A program made the position numbers and the translations under genes. Shown piece by piece: positions 43,507-51,524 of a DNA stretch of 64,000 bases. This stretch comes from SZUA-521 sp041738285 (GTDB lineage Bacteria; Pseudomonadota; Gammaproteobacteria; Pseudomonadales; Azotimanducaceae): contig JBGSQB010000065.1 in NCBI GenBank assembly GCA_041738285.1, positions 59,835-123,834 on the forward strand, given 5' to 3'. The notes beneath the pieces were generated by a model. It ran no database searches. It had not been told where the DNA came from and saw nothing but the letters and a program-made list of their open reading frames with translations. Every line of letters begins with the position of its first letter. The first letter of the stretch is position 1.

Positions 43507-45246
43507 TCATCCGGCAATCGTCTGGTAGGCGCGCATCAGCAACTGATCCGCTGTGAACGGCTTGAAGATCAGCGTCGCCTGATCGTCGGCAAGTGTTTCA
43601 TCGAGCAGATCGGGCTCTGCAAATCCTGACATGTACACGACGCGTACGAACGGTGACATGGCTCGCACACGCCTGGCCAACTCGCCACCGTCCATGCCCG
43701 GCATCATGATGTCGGTGATCAGCAGATCAACGTCGCGATCGACCTCGAGCAACTGCAGCGCTTCGACTCCGCCACCGGCGGTGCGCACATTGCACCCTCG
43801 CCGCCGCATTGCATTGGCGGCGACGGCGAGCACGTTGGGGTGATCATCAACGACCATGACACGCAGAGACGACCAGTCGAAGTCTGGCAAGGCCCCTGTC
43901 GGATCCTCGCGTTCGAGGGTCGGTGTCGACTCGCTGCGCGGTAAGCGGATCTCGATGCGCGCGCCGCTGCCCGCTGCGACATGCTCGATTCTACCTTTCG
44001 CCGAACGGACGATGGCGGTCACGGTTGCAAGCCCAATGCCGCTGTGACCTCCGGCATCCTTGGTGGAGTAGAACGGTTCTACGGCGCGTACGAACTCGCC
44101 CGGCGCGAACCCTGGGCCGTCATCGTGGATCCATATCCGAACCCACCCGCCTTCATTGGCAGTGCCGATGTCGATCGTACCGGCGTCACCCAAGGCATCG
44201 GCCGCGTTGGAGACCAGGTTGATGAGCACCTGCTCCAGTTGACCCGGGTCAATGTCCACGAACGCGCACCGCGCTTCCAGCGAATACACGACGACCAGGT
44301 TGGGCGAAACGTAACTCGACAGCAGGGGCTCGAGCCGCCGAATCGCGTCATTGACGTCGATCACCTCGGCACGCCCCATGGCAAGGTGGCCAAACGCCAG
44401 CAGGTTGCGCGTCAGCGTCGTCGCGTGCGAGACCGCCACAGTGAGTTGGCGATAGGCATCCAAGTGCTCCTGCTCGCGCGGCATGCTGCGTTCCATCAAT
44501 TCGGCATTGCCGACAATGACCGTCAGCGCATTGTTCACGTCGTGCGCGATTCCACCGCACATGCGCGCGATCGATTCCACGTTTTCCAATTCGCGAACGC
44601 GCGCTTCGAGTGCGGCACGCGCGAGCGCGGCACGCTCATTGGCGATCACGACCTCGACGATTCGCGCAGACGACTCGAGCAGACGCGAAAAGAACGGTGT
44701 AATTCGGCCACGTCGCTCATTGAACTCGAGCGTCATGAACCCGATGGGATCGCGCCCGCTGCTTTCGTACATCAGCGCGATCGCGATGGCGCGGATACGT
44801 GCCCGTCTCGCGGTGGCACGGTTGACGATGTCGGATGCATCGACGTCATTGACGACGATTCGGCCGCCCCGCGACATCGCCGCGACGATCAACGGGTCGT
44901 CGAGCCGGGTCGAGTGGCGCATGAACACGGCCGCGACGTCCGGCGGATTGCCGAAGTTGGCGCGGGCGCGGAACTTGCCACGATCGACAATGAAGATGCT
45001 CGCCCGATCACACCCGACCGCGTCCACGGTCGCCTTGCAGATCGCAGTCAAAGCCTGGCCCGAATCCGCATGAGCGGCGGCCGCAGCCGTGCGCAGCGTG
45101 GCAATGAGGGAATCGAACACACCGCCCGTGAGCACGAACCGAAGGTTGCGCAGCTCGTTGCGCAGACGCTGCACCACGGGTTGAAACATCTCGATGCCGC
45201 CGATTGCCGGAGTGAATCCCTGCACTGTTCCGCTGGCCCACATCAT
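43507..45246 (-). CDS. Hybrid sensor histidine kinase (GAF-HisKA-HATPase-REC), cytosolic
   Basis: This 579-residue kinase has no membrane helix. A GAF-like sensor (about residues 60-190; AVGCDRASIFIVDRGKF) is followed by a coiled-coil linker, a HisKA with GIAHDVNNALTV, an ATPase domain (NLVSNAADALGDAG; DDGPGFAPGEF; HSGIGLATV) and a receiver (VMVVDDHPNVLAV; LLITDIMMPGMDGG; IFKPFTADQLL). It senses a cytosolic signal. The start could be ATG 45246 or 45189. It is the first gene of the kinase, OmpR-type regulator, kinase run. Confidence 0.88.
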   Translation of the reverse strand: MMWASGTVQGFTPAIGGIEMFQPVVQRLRNELRNLRFVLTGGVFDSLIATLRTAAAAAHADSGQALTAICKATVDAVGCDRASIFIVDRGKFRARANFGNPPDVAAVFMRHSTRLDDPLIVAAMSRGGRIVVNDVDASDIVNRATARRARIRAIAIALMYESSGRDPIGFMTLEFNERRGRITPFFSRLLESSARIVEVVIANERAALARAALEARVRELENVESIARMCGGIAHDVNNALTVIVGNAELMERSMPREQEHLDAYRQLTVAVSHATTLTRNLLAFGHLAMGRAEVIDVNDAIRRLEPLLSSYVSPNLVVVYSLEARCAFVDIDPGQLEQVLINLVSNAADALGDAGTIDIGTANEGGWVRIWIHDDGPGFAPGEFVRAVEPFYSTKDAGGHSGIGLATVTAIVRSAKGRIEHVAAGSGARIEIRLPRSESTPTLEREDPTGALPDFDWSSLRVMVVDDHPNVLAVAANAMRRRGCNVRTAGGGVEALQLLEVDRDVDLLITDIMMPGMDGGELARRVRAMSPFVRVVYMSGFAEPDLLDETLADDQATLIFKPFTADQLLMRAYQTIAG

Positions 45247-45340
45247 TTCAATGATGGATGCGCAGCGATCTACCGCAAGCGCTACATTAACAACGGATTA
45301 GGAAACGTTCGTCAAACATGCGTCACGACATCCGGTGGCA

Positions 45341-47200
45341 TCATGCATCCTGAAACTGAAGCTCGTAGAGCGTCGAGTAGATGCCACCGTGCGCCATCAG
45401 CTCGTCGTGACTGCCGACTTCCTTCACTTCACCGTGGCCGAGTACCAGGATGCGGTCGCACTCGGCGATGGTTTGCAGGCGATGGGCGATGATGATCGAC
45501 GTTCGGCCGTGGGTGAGCACGCGCAGGGCATCCTGAATCAATCGCTCGGTCTCGGTGTCGATGCTGGCGGTCGCCTCATCTAGAACGAGGATTTCCGGAT
45601 CCGCTGCCAGTACACGGGCGAACGCAAGCAATTGACGCTGCCCTTGCGATAGATTCTGTCCGCGTTCTGTCAACGGCTCGTCGTACCCGTTCGGCAATCG
45701 TTCGATGAAGCCGTCCGCATGCACGAGGCGCGCGGCGCGCTCGATCTGGGCACGGGAGATGCCGGGGTTGCCGAGGCTGATGTTGTCGGCCACGCTGCCG
45801 GAAAAGACATGAAAGTCCTGCAGCACGATGCCGATGCGCCGGCGAACTTCGGCAGTGGGAATGGCAGTTACGTCGATGCCGTCCAGGAACAGCTGACCGG
45901 GGTCGAATTCGTAGAAGCGCGCGAGCAGGCGGATGATCGTGCTCTTGCCCGACCCTGTTGCACCCACAATCGCGAGTTTCTCGCCCGCGTCGATGTGAAA
46001 CGAGACGCCCTTCAGTATCTCTGGACCGCCCGGATATCCGAACCGCAGTCCGCGTGCATCGACGGTGCCCATTAGCCGATCCGGTAGCGCCGCGGGTGCA
46101 AGCGGCTCACGGATGCGCTCCTGCCAGTCCAGCGCCTGAAAAATGCGCTCGGCGCTCGCCATGGCGCGAAACAGTACATTGTATTGCTCGCCGACCGCTA
46201 CGATCGGGCGGAACAACATGTCGACAAACTGAGTGAACAGCACGATGCTGCCAAGCGATATGGTTTCCTGAAGTACCGCGCCGCCACCGAACCAGATGAT
46301 CACACCCGTCGCGGCCGACGCGAGGCTGTCGACGAAAGCGCCGTAGAACGTTTCCATCTCGACGGCGCGAACCTCCTCTTTGCGGTTCTCCTGATTGATC
46401 TGCGTATAGCGGGCGAGGTTGCGCGATTCGCGGCGATTCAGCTGCACCACCTGCATGCCCGCGAGGTTCTCCTGCAGGTTCTGATTCAATGCAGAGATAC
46501 TCTGGCGGATGGCGCGGTATACCGTTCGAGTACCGCGGCGGAAGAAGTACGTTGCCAGTGCCACCAGCGGAATCGACAGCATCAGAATCAGCGTCAGTTC
46601 GACGTCGATCGCGAGCATGATGGCCACTGCAACGAAGAACGGCACGAACTCACCGATGAGCACGCCGAAACCCGACAGGAGCTGAAATAGCACCTCCACG
46701 TCGTTGGTGACCCGCGTCATCACGCGGCCTACCGCGACATTGTCGTAGAATGCAGCCGGCCTGCTCTCCAGATGCGCAAACAGATCGTGGCGCAAATCCT
46801 TCAATGCCCCAAGCACCGATTGCGCGAGATACACGCGATGGTAGTGCGCCGATACTGCCCACGCGCTCGTCAACAGCATGTAGAGCACGCAGGCCGCCGC
46901 GAGCATGCCGAGCCCCGCGCGGTCCACGATCAGGTCAGTCAGCCAGATCATCCCGAAGTCGGGTAACAACATCGGCTGGTCGGCAATGAGCAGGCCATCG
47001 ATCACGACCCGCGTGATGACCACCGGCATCATGATGGCGAGCACCGAAGCGACCAGCACGAGCAAGCCACTGGCCAGCGCCTCACGCCAATGCGGGTGCA
47101 GCCATCGCACCAGGCGCAGCATGATGCGACCATCGAATCGTCTGCCGGCAAGTTCCGCGTCGAACACCGAATAGTCACGCGCCTTGCGGGAATTGCTCAC
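45341..47200 (-). CDS. ABC exporter half-transporter with canonical ATPase site (MdlB/SmdB-like)
   Basis: This 619-residue half-transporter has six membrane helices and a C-terminal ATPase: Walker A VGATGSGKSTI, Q-loop LQDFHVFSGS, signature LSQGQRQLLAFAR, and Walker B VLDEATASIDTET with the catalytic glutamate. The signature is LSQGQ rather than LSGGQ. Its GTG start overlaps the stop of the partner half-transporter (GTGA at 47197-47200). The pair forms a heterodimeric exporter for drugs, lipids or peptides. The substrate is unknown. Confidence 0.88.
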   Translation of the reverse strand: MSNSRKARDYSVFDAELAGRRFDGRIMLRLVRWLHPHWREALASGLLVLVASVLAIMMPVVITRVVIDGLLIADQPMLLPDFGMIWLTDLIVDRAGLGMLAAACVLYMLLTSAWAVSAHYHRVYLAQSVLGALKDLRHDLFAHLESRPAAFYDNVAVGRVMTRVTNDVEVLFQLLSGFGVLIGEFVPFFVAVAIMLAIDVELTLILMLSIPLVALATYFFRRGTRTVYRAIRQSISALNQNLQENLAGMQVVQLNRRESRNLARYTQINQENRKEEVRAVEMETFYGAFVDSLASAATGVIIWFGGGAVLQETISLGSIVLFTQFVDMLFRPIVAVGEQYNVLFRAMASAERIFQALDWQERIREPLAPAALPDRLMGTVDARGLRFGYPGGPEILKGVSFHIDAGEKLAIVGATGSGKSTIIRLLARFYEFDPGQLFLDGIDVTAIPTAEVRRRIGIVLQDFHVFSGSVADNISLGNPGISRAQIERAARLVHADGFIERLPNGYDEPLTERGQNLSQGQRQLLAFARVLAADPEILVLDEATASIDTETERLIQDALRVLTHGRTSIIIAHRLQTIAECDRILVLGHGEVKEVGSHDELMAHGGIYSTLYELQFQDA

Positions 47201-49014
47201 GGTCCTGCTCCTGAGGGCTGCTCGCTGCGCTCGAGCTCATTGAGCAACCGTCCTCGTCGCCGCTGGCTGCGATCGAGTTCGGCATACCAGCCGCCGTTTG
47301 CGATCAATTCATCGTGCGAGCCGCACTCGGAAATCTCACCATCGGTGAGTACGACGATGCGATCGGCATGGCGCGCGGTAGAGACGCGATGCGATACCAG
47401 CAGCGTCGTCAGTCCCCGCCGTGCGGCACGCAGACGCCGCAGAATGCGCTCTTCAGTCTGGGTGTCGACACTGGAGAAGCAATCGTCGAGCACCAGCACA
47501 CGAGCACCGCGAATGAGGCCGCGGGTCAGCGTGGAACGCTGCTTCTGGCCACCGGACAACGTTACGCCGCGCTCACCGACCGCCGTTTCGAGGGCATCGG
47601 CGAACGCAAGAATCGTGTCCCGAAGGTCGGCATCCTCAACGGCGCTCCAAATCAGCGCATCCTCTCGTTCTGGTCGATCGTAGGACAGGTTATGGCGCAG
47701 CAGATCGGCGAACAGAAACGGATCCTGTGGCACCAGCACGACCTGGTGACGCAGTTGATCAACGGGATAGCTGCGCACATCGACCCCATCAATGAGCAGC
47801 TGGCCCGGTGGAGGATCCAGCAGCCGCACGAAGCACTTGAGGAGCGTGCTCTTGCCCGCCCCAACGCGGCCGAGTATGGCGATCGTCTCTCCTTCGGCGA
47901 TGTCGAGGTCGATGCCGCGCAATACGTCGCCGCGTGTGCCCGGGTAGCGATATCGCAGTCCCATGAGGCGAATCGCGCCACGAATCTGGCGCGGCGCATC
48001 TTGCGCAGGCGCATCCTCGATTTCCGGCGCGTGATCGAGCAGCTCGAACAATCGCTCGCAGCCCGATGCGCCTTGCTGCCACAGGGTCACCATCTGTCCC
48101 GCCTGCCGCACGGGCCAAAGCACCATCGACACGTAGGTGAAGAACGCGACGAATGTGCCAACGGTCAGGTCCCCGGCCAGCACCTGGCCGCCGCCAAACC
48201 CTAGAATGATGACCGTCGATAGCGCACCAAGCCACGGCATGACGCCCTGAATGTAGGAGTTGGTGCGGCTCAGGGTGAAGAAGCGCTGCGCGTAGTTGTC
48301 GTTGACGCGATCGAACCGGGCTACCTCGTGTTCTTCCTGTACGAGCGCTTGCACTGTGCGGATACCGTTCAGGTTCTCCTGCACCTGCTCGGAGAGCGAC
48401 GAGAATCCCTCTTGAACGGCCAGCGACTGAGCAAAGACTCGGCGTGACGCCCGCCACCCGAACGCCCCGATGACGGGCAGCGGCAGCAGCAGGAGCACGG
48501 TCAACGTGGGCGCCAGCCACAGCATGCAGGCAAGCCCGACCACCGCCGAGAAGACGATCACTAGAATGGTGCGTAGTCCCATGCCAACCAGTTGCCGCAC
48601 CAGATTGATGTCGTTGATGGCGCGCGCCATCAGGTCGCCGGTCGGATACCGGCTGAAGAACCCGGGTCCCTGCCGCTGCAGGTGCGCATAGGTGCGCTTG
48701 CGCAGATCGTAGGCGACCGCAACCCCGATACGCCGAATCACTCTGCGCGACAGCACGATGAACACGAACCGCGCCAGGACACAGAGCACGATCGCGAACG
48801 TCGGCCACAACAGCGTCGCCTGAGCGTCGCTTACCTGCTGCGCGCCGACATCGATGGCAGCGGCGCCCGACACCAAGAGGTCAATGCCATCCCGCAGGTA
48901 GATGGGGATCGCGGCTTCGAACAGCCGCGCGAGCAACAGCCCCGCCATGCCGGACCAAAAGGGGAGCTTGTAGCGCTCGTGATACGGCAGTAAACGCCGC
49001 AATGGTGTCGCCAC
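47197..49014 (-). CDS. ABC exporter half-transporter with degenerate Walker B (MdlA/SmdA-like)
   Basis: This 605-residue half-transporter has an N-terminal transmembrane domain with six helices and an ATPase domain: Walker A LGRVGAGKSTLL, Q-loop VPQDPFLFADL, signature LSGGQKQRSTL and Walker B VLDDCFSSVDTQT. In Walker B the catalytic glutamate is replaced by aspartate, as expected for the degenerate site of a heterodimer. The GTG start at 49014 has AGGAG upstream. It is translationally coupled to the 45341-47200 gene. Confidence 0.88.
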   Translation of the reverse strand: MATPLRRLLPYHERYKLPFWSGMAGLLLARLFEAAIPIYLRDGIDLLVSGAAAIDVGAQQVSDAQATLLWPTFAIVLCVLARFVFIVLSRRVIRRIGVAVAYDLRKRTYAHLQRQGPGFFSRYPTGDLMARAINDINLVRQLVGMGLRTILVIVFSAVVGLACMLWLAPTLTVLLLLPLPVIGAFGWRASRRVFAQSLAVQEGFSSLSEQVQENLNGIRTVQALVQEEHEVARFDRVNDNYAQRFFTLSRTNSYIQGVMPWLGALSTVIILGFGGGQVLAGDLTVGTFVAFFTYVSMVLWPVRQAGQMVTLWQQGASGCERLFELLDHAPEIEDAPAQDAPRQIRGAIRLMGLRYRYPGTRGDVLRGIDLDIAEGETIAILGRVGAGKSTLLKCFVRLLDPPPGQLLIDGVDVRSYPVDQLRHQVVLVPQDPFLFADLLRHNLSYDRPEREDALIWSAVEDADLRDTILAFADALETAVGERGVTLSGGQKQRSTLTRGLIRGARVLVLDDCFSSVDTQTEERILRRLRAARRGLTTLLVSHRVSTARHADRIVVLTDGEISECGSHDELIANGGWYAELDRSQRRRGRLLNELERSEQPSGAGP

Positions 49015-49112
49015 TGCGACTCCTATTCATGGGCCGGGAAGTTCGAATGGATTCCGCGACCGGGCGCGGCACGACGCTATGATAAGGGAATCGGCATGTT
49101 CAGCCCAACTGC

Positions 49113-50309
49113 TCAGTCCGAGTCCACGAGTTCAGCGCACGCGATCTCATCGATGATCGATCGGGCTCGTTCACCAATTTTCAGGCGGTCGAGATAATCG
49201 CTGTCGAGCATCGCATCAATTTCGGCCGCTGATTCGCGACTGGCGACGATTACGTCCGCCAGGTGCACCGCGGTAAGCGTCGAAACACGATCACCGAGTG
49301 AAGCGCCCGGCTGATGGTGGTAGGCGATCGCCGCCACGATACCCCTTGGCAATCCCCAGAGCGTCAACAGGTACGCGCCAAGGTCCATGTGCGTACAACC
49401 AATCACGCGCCGCTCGGCCTCGAGTGCGGGGACGCCATCAGCCATCAACCCCGCGATCTGACCGTATTGCTCCGGGAACTCCGAGATAAACACGAGCTTC
49501 CCGACATCCGCGAGCATCCCGGATAGTGCGGCCTGCTCAACCGCCTTCTTGTCGAAGTCAAGTGCAATCGCCGCGCGCTTCGCGGCATTGCCGACCTTCA
49601 GGCTTCTCGACCAGAGTAGTTCGAGCTCGGTTTTAGCGGCTTTGCTATCGAAGGTTCGGAACACTTCGATGGTGAGGACGAGACTTCGAACTGCGTCCAG
49701 ACCGAGCAAGGAAACCGCCTGCGCCGGCGAGGTGACAGTGGTGCGCATGCCGAAGTACGCCGAATTGACGATTTGCAGTAACTTGGTCGTGATCGATACA
49801 TCACTGGCAACGATCGCGCCGACGCCCTTGAGCGTGCCGTCCCGGGCGCTGGCCTCCGCCATCACGCGTGCGTAGATGTCGGGAAGGGTTGGTAACGACG
49901 TAATCCGTGCCACGGTCTGCTGCACAGCTTCGCTGCCCAGCCGCTCCTGCAGCTTGGTGACCTCATCGACGCACTCGATCAGATGCTCTGCATCACACGG
50001 CTTGGCCAGGAACTGATGCACGACACACGCAGCCTCGAGCACGATCTCCGACTCGGCGTAGCCGGAGAGCGCGATTCGGACTGCGCTCGGACAATACTTC
50101 TGTACGTGACGTAGCACGTCGACGCCGGTGATCCGAGGCATTCTCATATCGGATATCACCACATCGAACGTTCCGGTCTCGATCAGCTTCAACGCGGCTT
50201 CGGGATCTGAAACGAAATGCATGTCCCAATGCTGCCGCATGCGGCGCAACAGGCGCTTGAGTCCATCGAGAATGCTCGCATCGTCGTCCACGAACAGTAC
50301 GCGCTTCAT
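49113..50309 (-). CDS. Response regulator with HDOD output domain
   Basis: This 398-residue protein has an N-terminal receiver (VLFVDDDASILDGLKRLL; phospho-Asp in FDVVISDMRMPRITG; LAKPCDAEHL) and an HDOD domain (SLPTLPDIYARVMAEASARD; ASDVSITTKLLQIVNSAYFG; YLLTLWGLP; HLADVIVAS). HDOD proteins act in signalling and regulate motility, biofilm or nucleotide metabolism; no HD phosphodiesterase motif is present. It lies upstream of the ABC exporter on the same strand, 98 bases away. Confidence 0.88.
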   Translation of the reverse strand: MKRVLFVDDDASILDGLKRLLRRMRQHWDMHFVSDPEAALKLIETGTFDVVISDMRMPRITGVDVLRHVQKYCPSAVRIALSGYAESEIVLEAACVVHQFLAKPCDAEHLIECVDEVTKLQERLGSEAVQQTVARITSLPTLPDIYARVMAEASARDGTLKGVGAIVASDVSITTKLLQIVNSAYFGMRTTVTSPAQAVSLLGLDAVRSLVLTIEVFRTFDSKAAKTELELLWSRSLKVGNAAKRAAIALDFDKKAVEQAALSGMLADVGKLVFISEFPEQYGQIAGLMADGVPALEAERRVIGCTHMDLGAYLLTLWGLPRGIVAAIAYHHQPGASLGDRVSTLTAVHLADVIVASRESAAEIDAMLDSDYLDRLKIGERARSIIDEIACAELVDSD

Positions 50310-50461
50310 CTACAAGTCCGGACCGGTGTGACAGTCAAAAAGTATAGGACGCACTTGCGCAAATGCGCGGTGGCGCGCGGGTGACGATCCTTTGACGCGC
50401 GCGTTGCACCGGCATGCGGCATAGACGTAGGCTGCATCGCAACTTCACGGTTGCGGCAGTC

Positions 50462-51475
50462 ATGAAGGCCCTGTTGTTGCGGAAGCTCGCGTCGCTGGCA
50501 GAAGAGCCCGCGCCACTACAGATCGTGGATCTGCCCACGCCCACTCCCTGCGTCGATGAGGTGCTCATCGAGGTTCACGCATGCGGAGTGTGTCACACCG
50601 AACTGGATGAGATCGAAGGACGCCTGCCGCCGCCGCGATTGCCAATCGTGCTCGGTCACCAGGTGGTCGGCCGTATCGTGGCGCTCGGCGCCGATGTCAT
50701 CTCGCGCGGACTTGGCGAGCGTGTCGGCGTCGGTTGGATTCACTCATCGACCGGCGCTGCAGACGAGAACCTCGCACCCGAGTTCCGAGCAACCGGACTG
50801 CATGTCGATGGTGGCTACGCGCAGTTCATGACAGTTGGTGAGCGTTACTGTTATCCGATTCCCGCAGGTTTCGACGATGCGGAAGCGGCGCCGCTACTGT
50901 GCGCGGGCGCGATCGGTTACCGGGCGCTCAAACTCGCCGGACTTTCGGTGGATCGACTGGGTCTGATGGGCTTTGGTGGTTCGGCCCACCTGGTGCTGGC
51001 GCTGGCGCGCCACATCAACCCGAAAGGTAAGATCGCGGTATTCGCCCGGGATGCGGACACTCGCGACTTCGCCCGGTCGTTAGGCGCCGATTGGGCCGGA
51101 TCGACTGATCAGCAGTCACCATTCGCGCTGGATTCCATCATCGACACTACACCCGCCTGGCAGCCCATTGTCAGTGCACTGGCAAACCTCAAACCCGGCG
51201 GCCGACTGGTGATCAATGCGATTCGGAAGGAGGATGCGGACAAGCACGCGCTACAGAACCTGCGCTATCATGAGCATCTCTGGCTTGAACGCGAGATCAA
51301 GTCGGTCGCCAACATCACCGCTGGCGACATTCGCGAGTTTCTCGACCTGGCTGATGTTGCCGGGATCCACCCCACGGTCACCACCTACGCGTTCGACGAA
51401 GCAAACGCAGCTCTCATCGATCTGCGCCGCGGGGGGATCAAGGGCGCCAAGGTGTTGATTCCCCCGAAGCCATGA
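50462..51475 (+). CDS. MDR-family alcohol dehydrogenase-like protein lacking the structural zinc site
   Basis: This 337-residue medium-chain dehydrogenase has the catalytic zinc Cys in VHACGVCHTELDEIEG and His in VLGHQVVG. The usual four-cysteine structural-zinc loop is missing, replaced by a short segment (WIHSSTGAADENLAPEF). The nucleotide-binding part is GLMGFGGSAHLVLALARH. The family oxidises alcohols to aldehydes with NAD(P)H. ATG 50462 is chosen; the upstream in-frame ATG at 50414 lacks support. It is convergent with nirS. Confidence 0.8.
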   Translation: MKALLLRKLASLAEEPAPLQIVDLPTPTPCVDEVLIEVHACGVCHTELDEIEGRLPPPRLPIVLGHQVVGRIVALGADVISRGLGERVGVGWIHSSTGAADENLAPEFRATGLHVDGGYAQFMTVGERYCYPIPAGFDDAEAAPLLCAGAIGYRALKLAGLSVDRLGLMGFGGSAHLVLALARHINPKGKIAVFARDADTRDFARSLGADWAGSTDQQSPFALDSIIDTTPAWQPIVSALANLKPGGRLVINAIRKEDADKHALQNLRYHEHLWLEREIKSVANITAGDIREFLDLADVAGIHPTVTTYAFDEANAALIDLRRGGIKGAKVLIPPKP

Positions 51476-51486
51476 ACGAAAGCTGG

Positions 51487-51514
51487 CGCTGATGTCGATG
51501 AATCGACATCAGCG
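51487..51514. terminator. Terminator-like hairpin between convergent genes
   Basis: A 13-base perfect stem (CGCTGATGTCGAT at 51487-51499 against 51502-51514) lies between the alcohol dehydrogenase-like and nirS stops. There is no strong U-tract on either strand, so termination is possible but not certain. Confidence 0.5.
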
Positions 51515-51524
51515 TCACACTCCG

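Noticed and set aside
43981..45492. 503-codon plus-strand frame across the hybrid kinase
   Set aside because: It lies opposite the GAF/HisKA kinase and has a composition rich in Arg, His and Gly typical of shadow frames.
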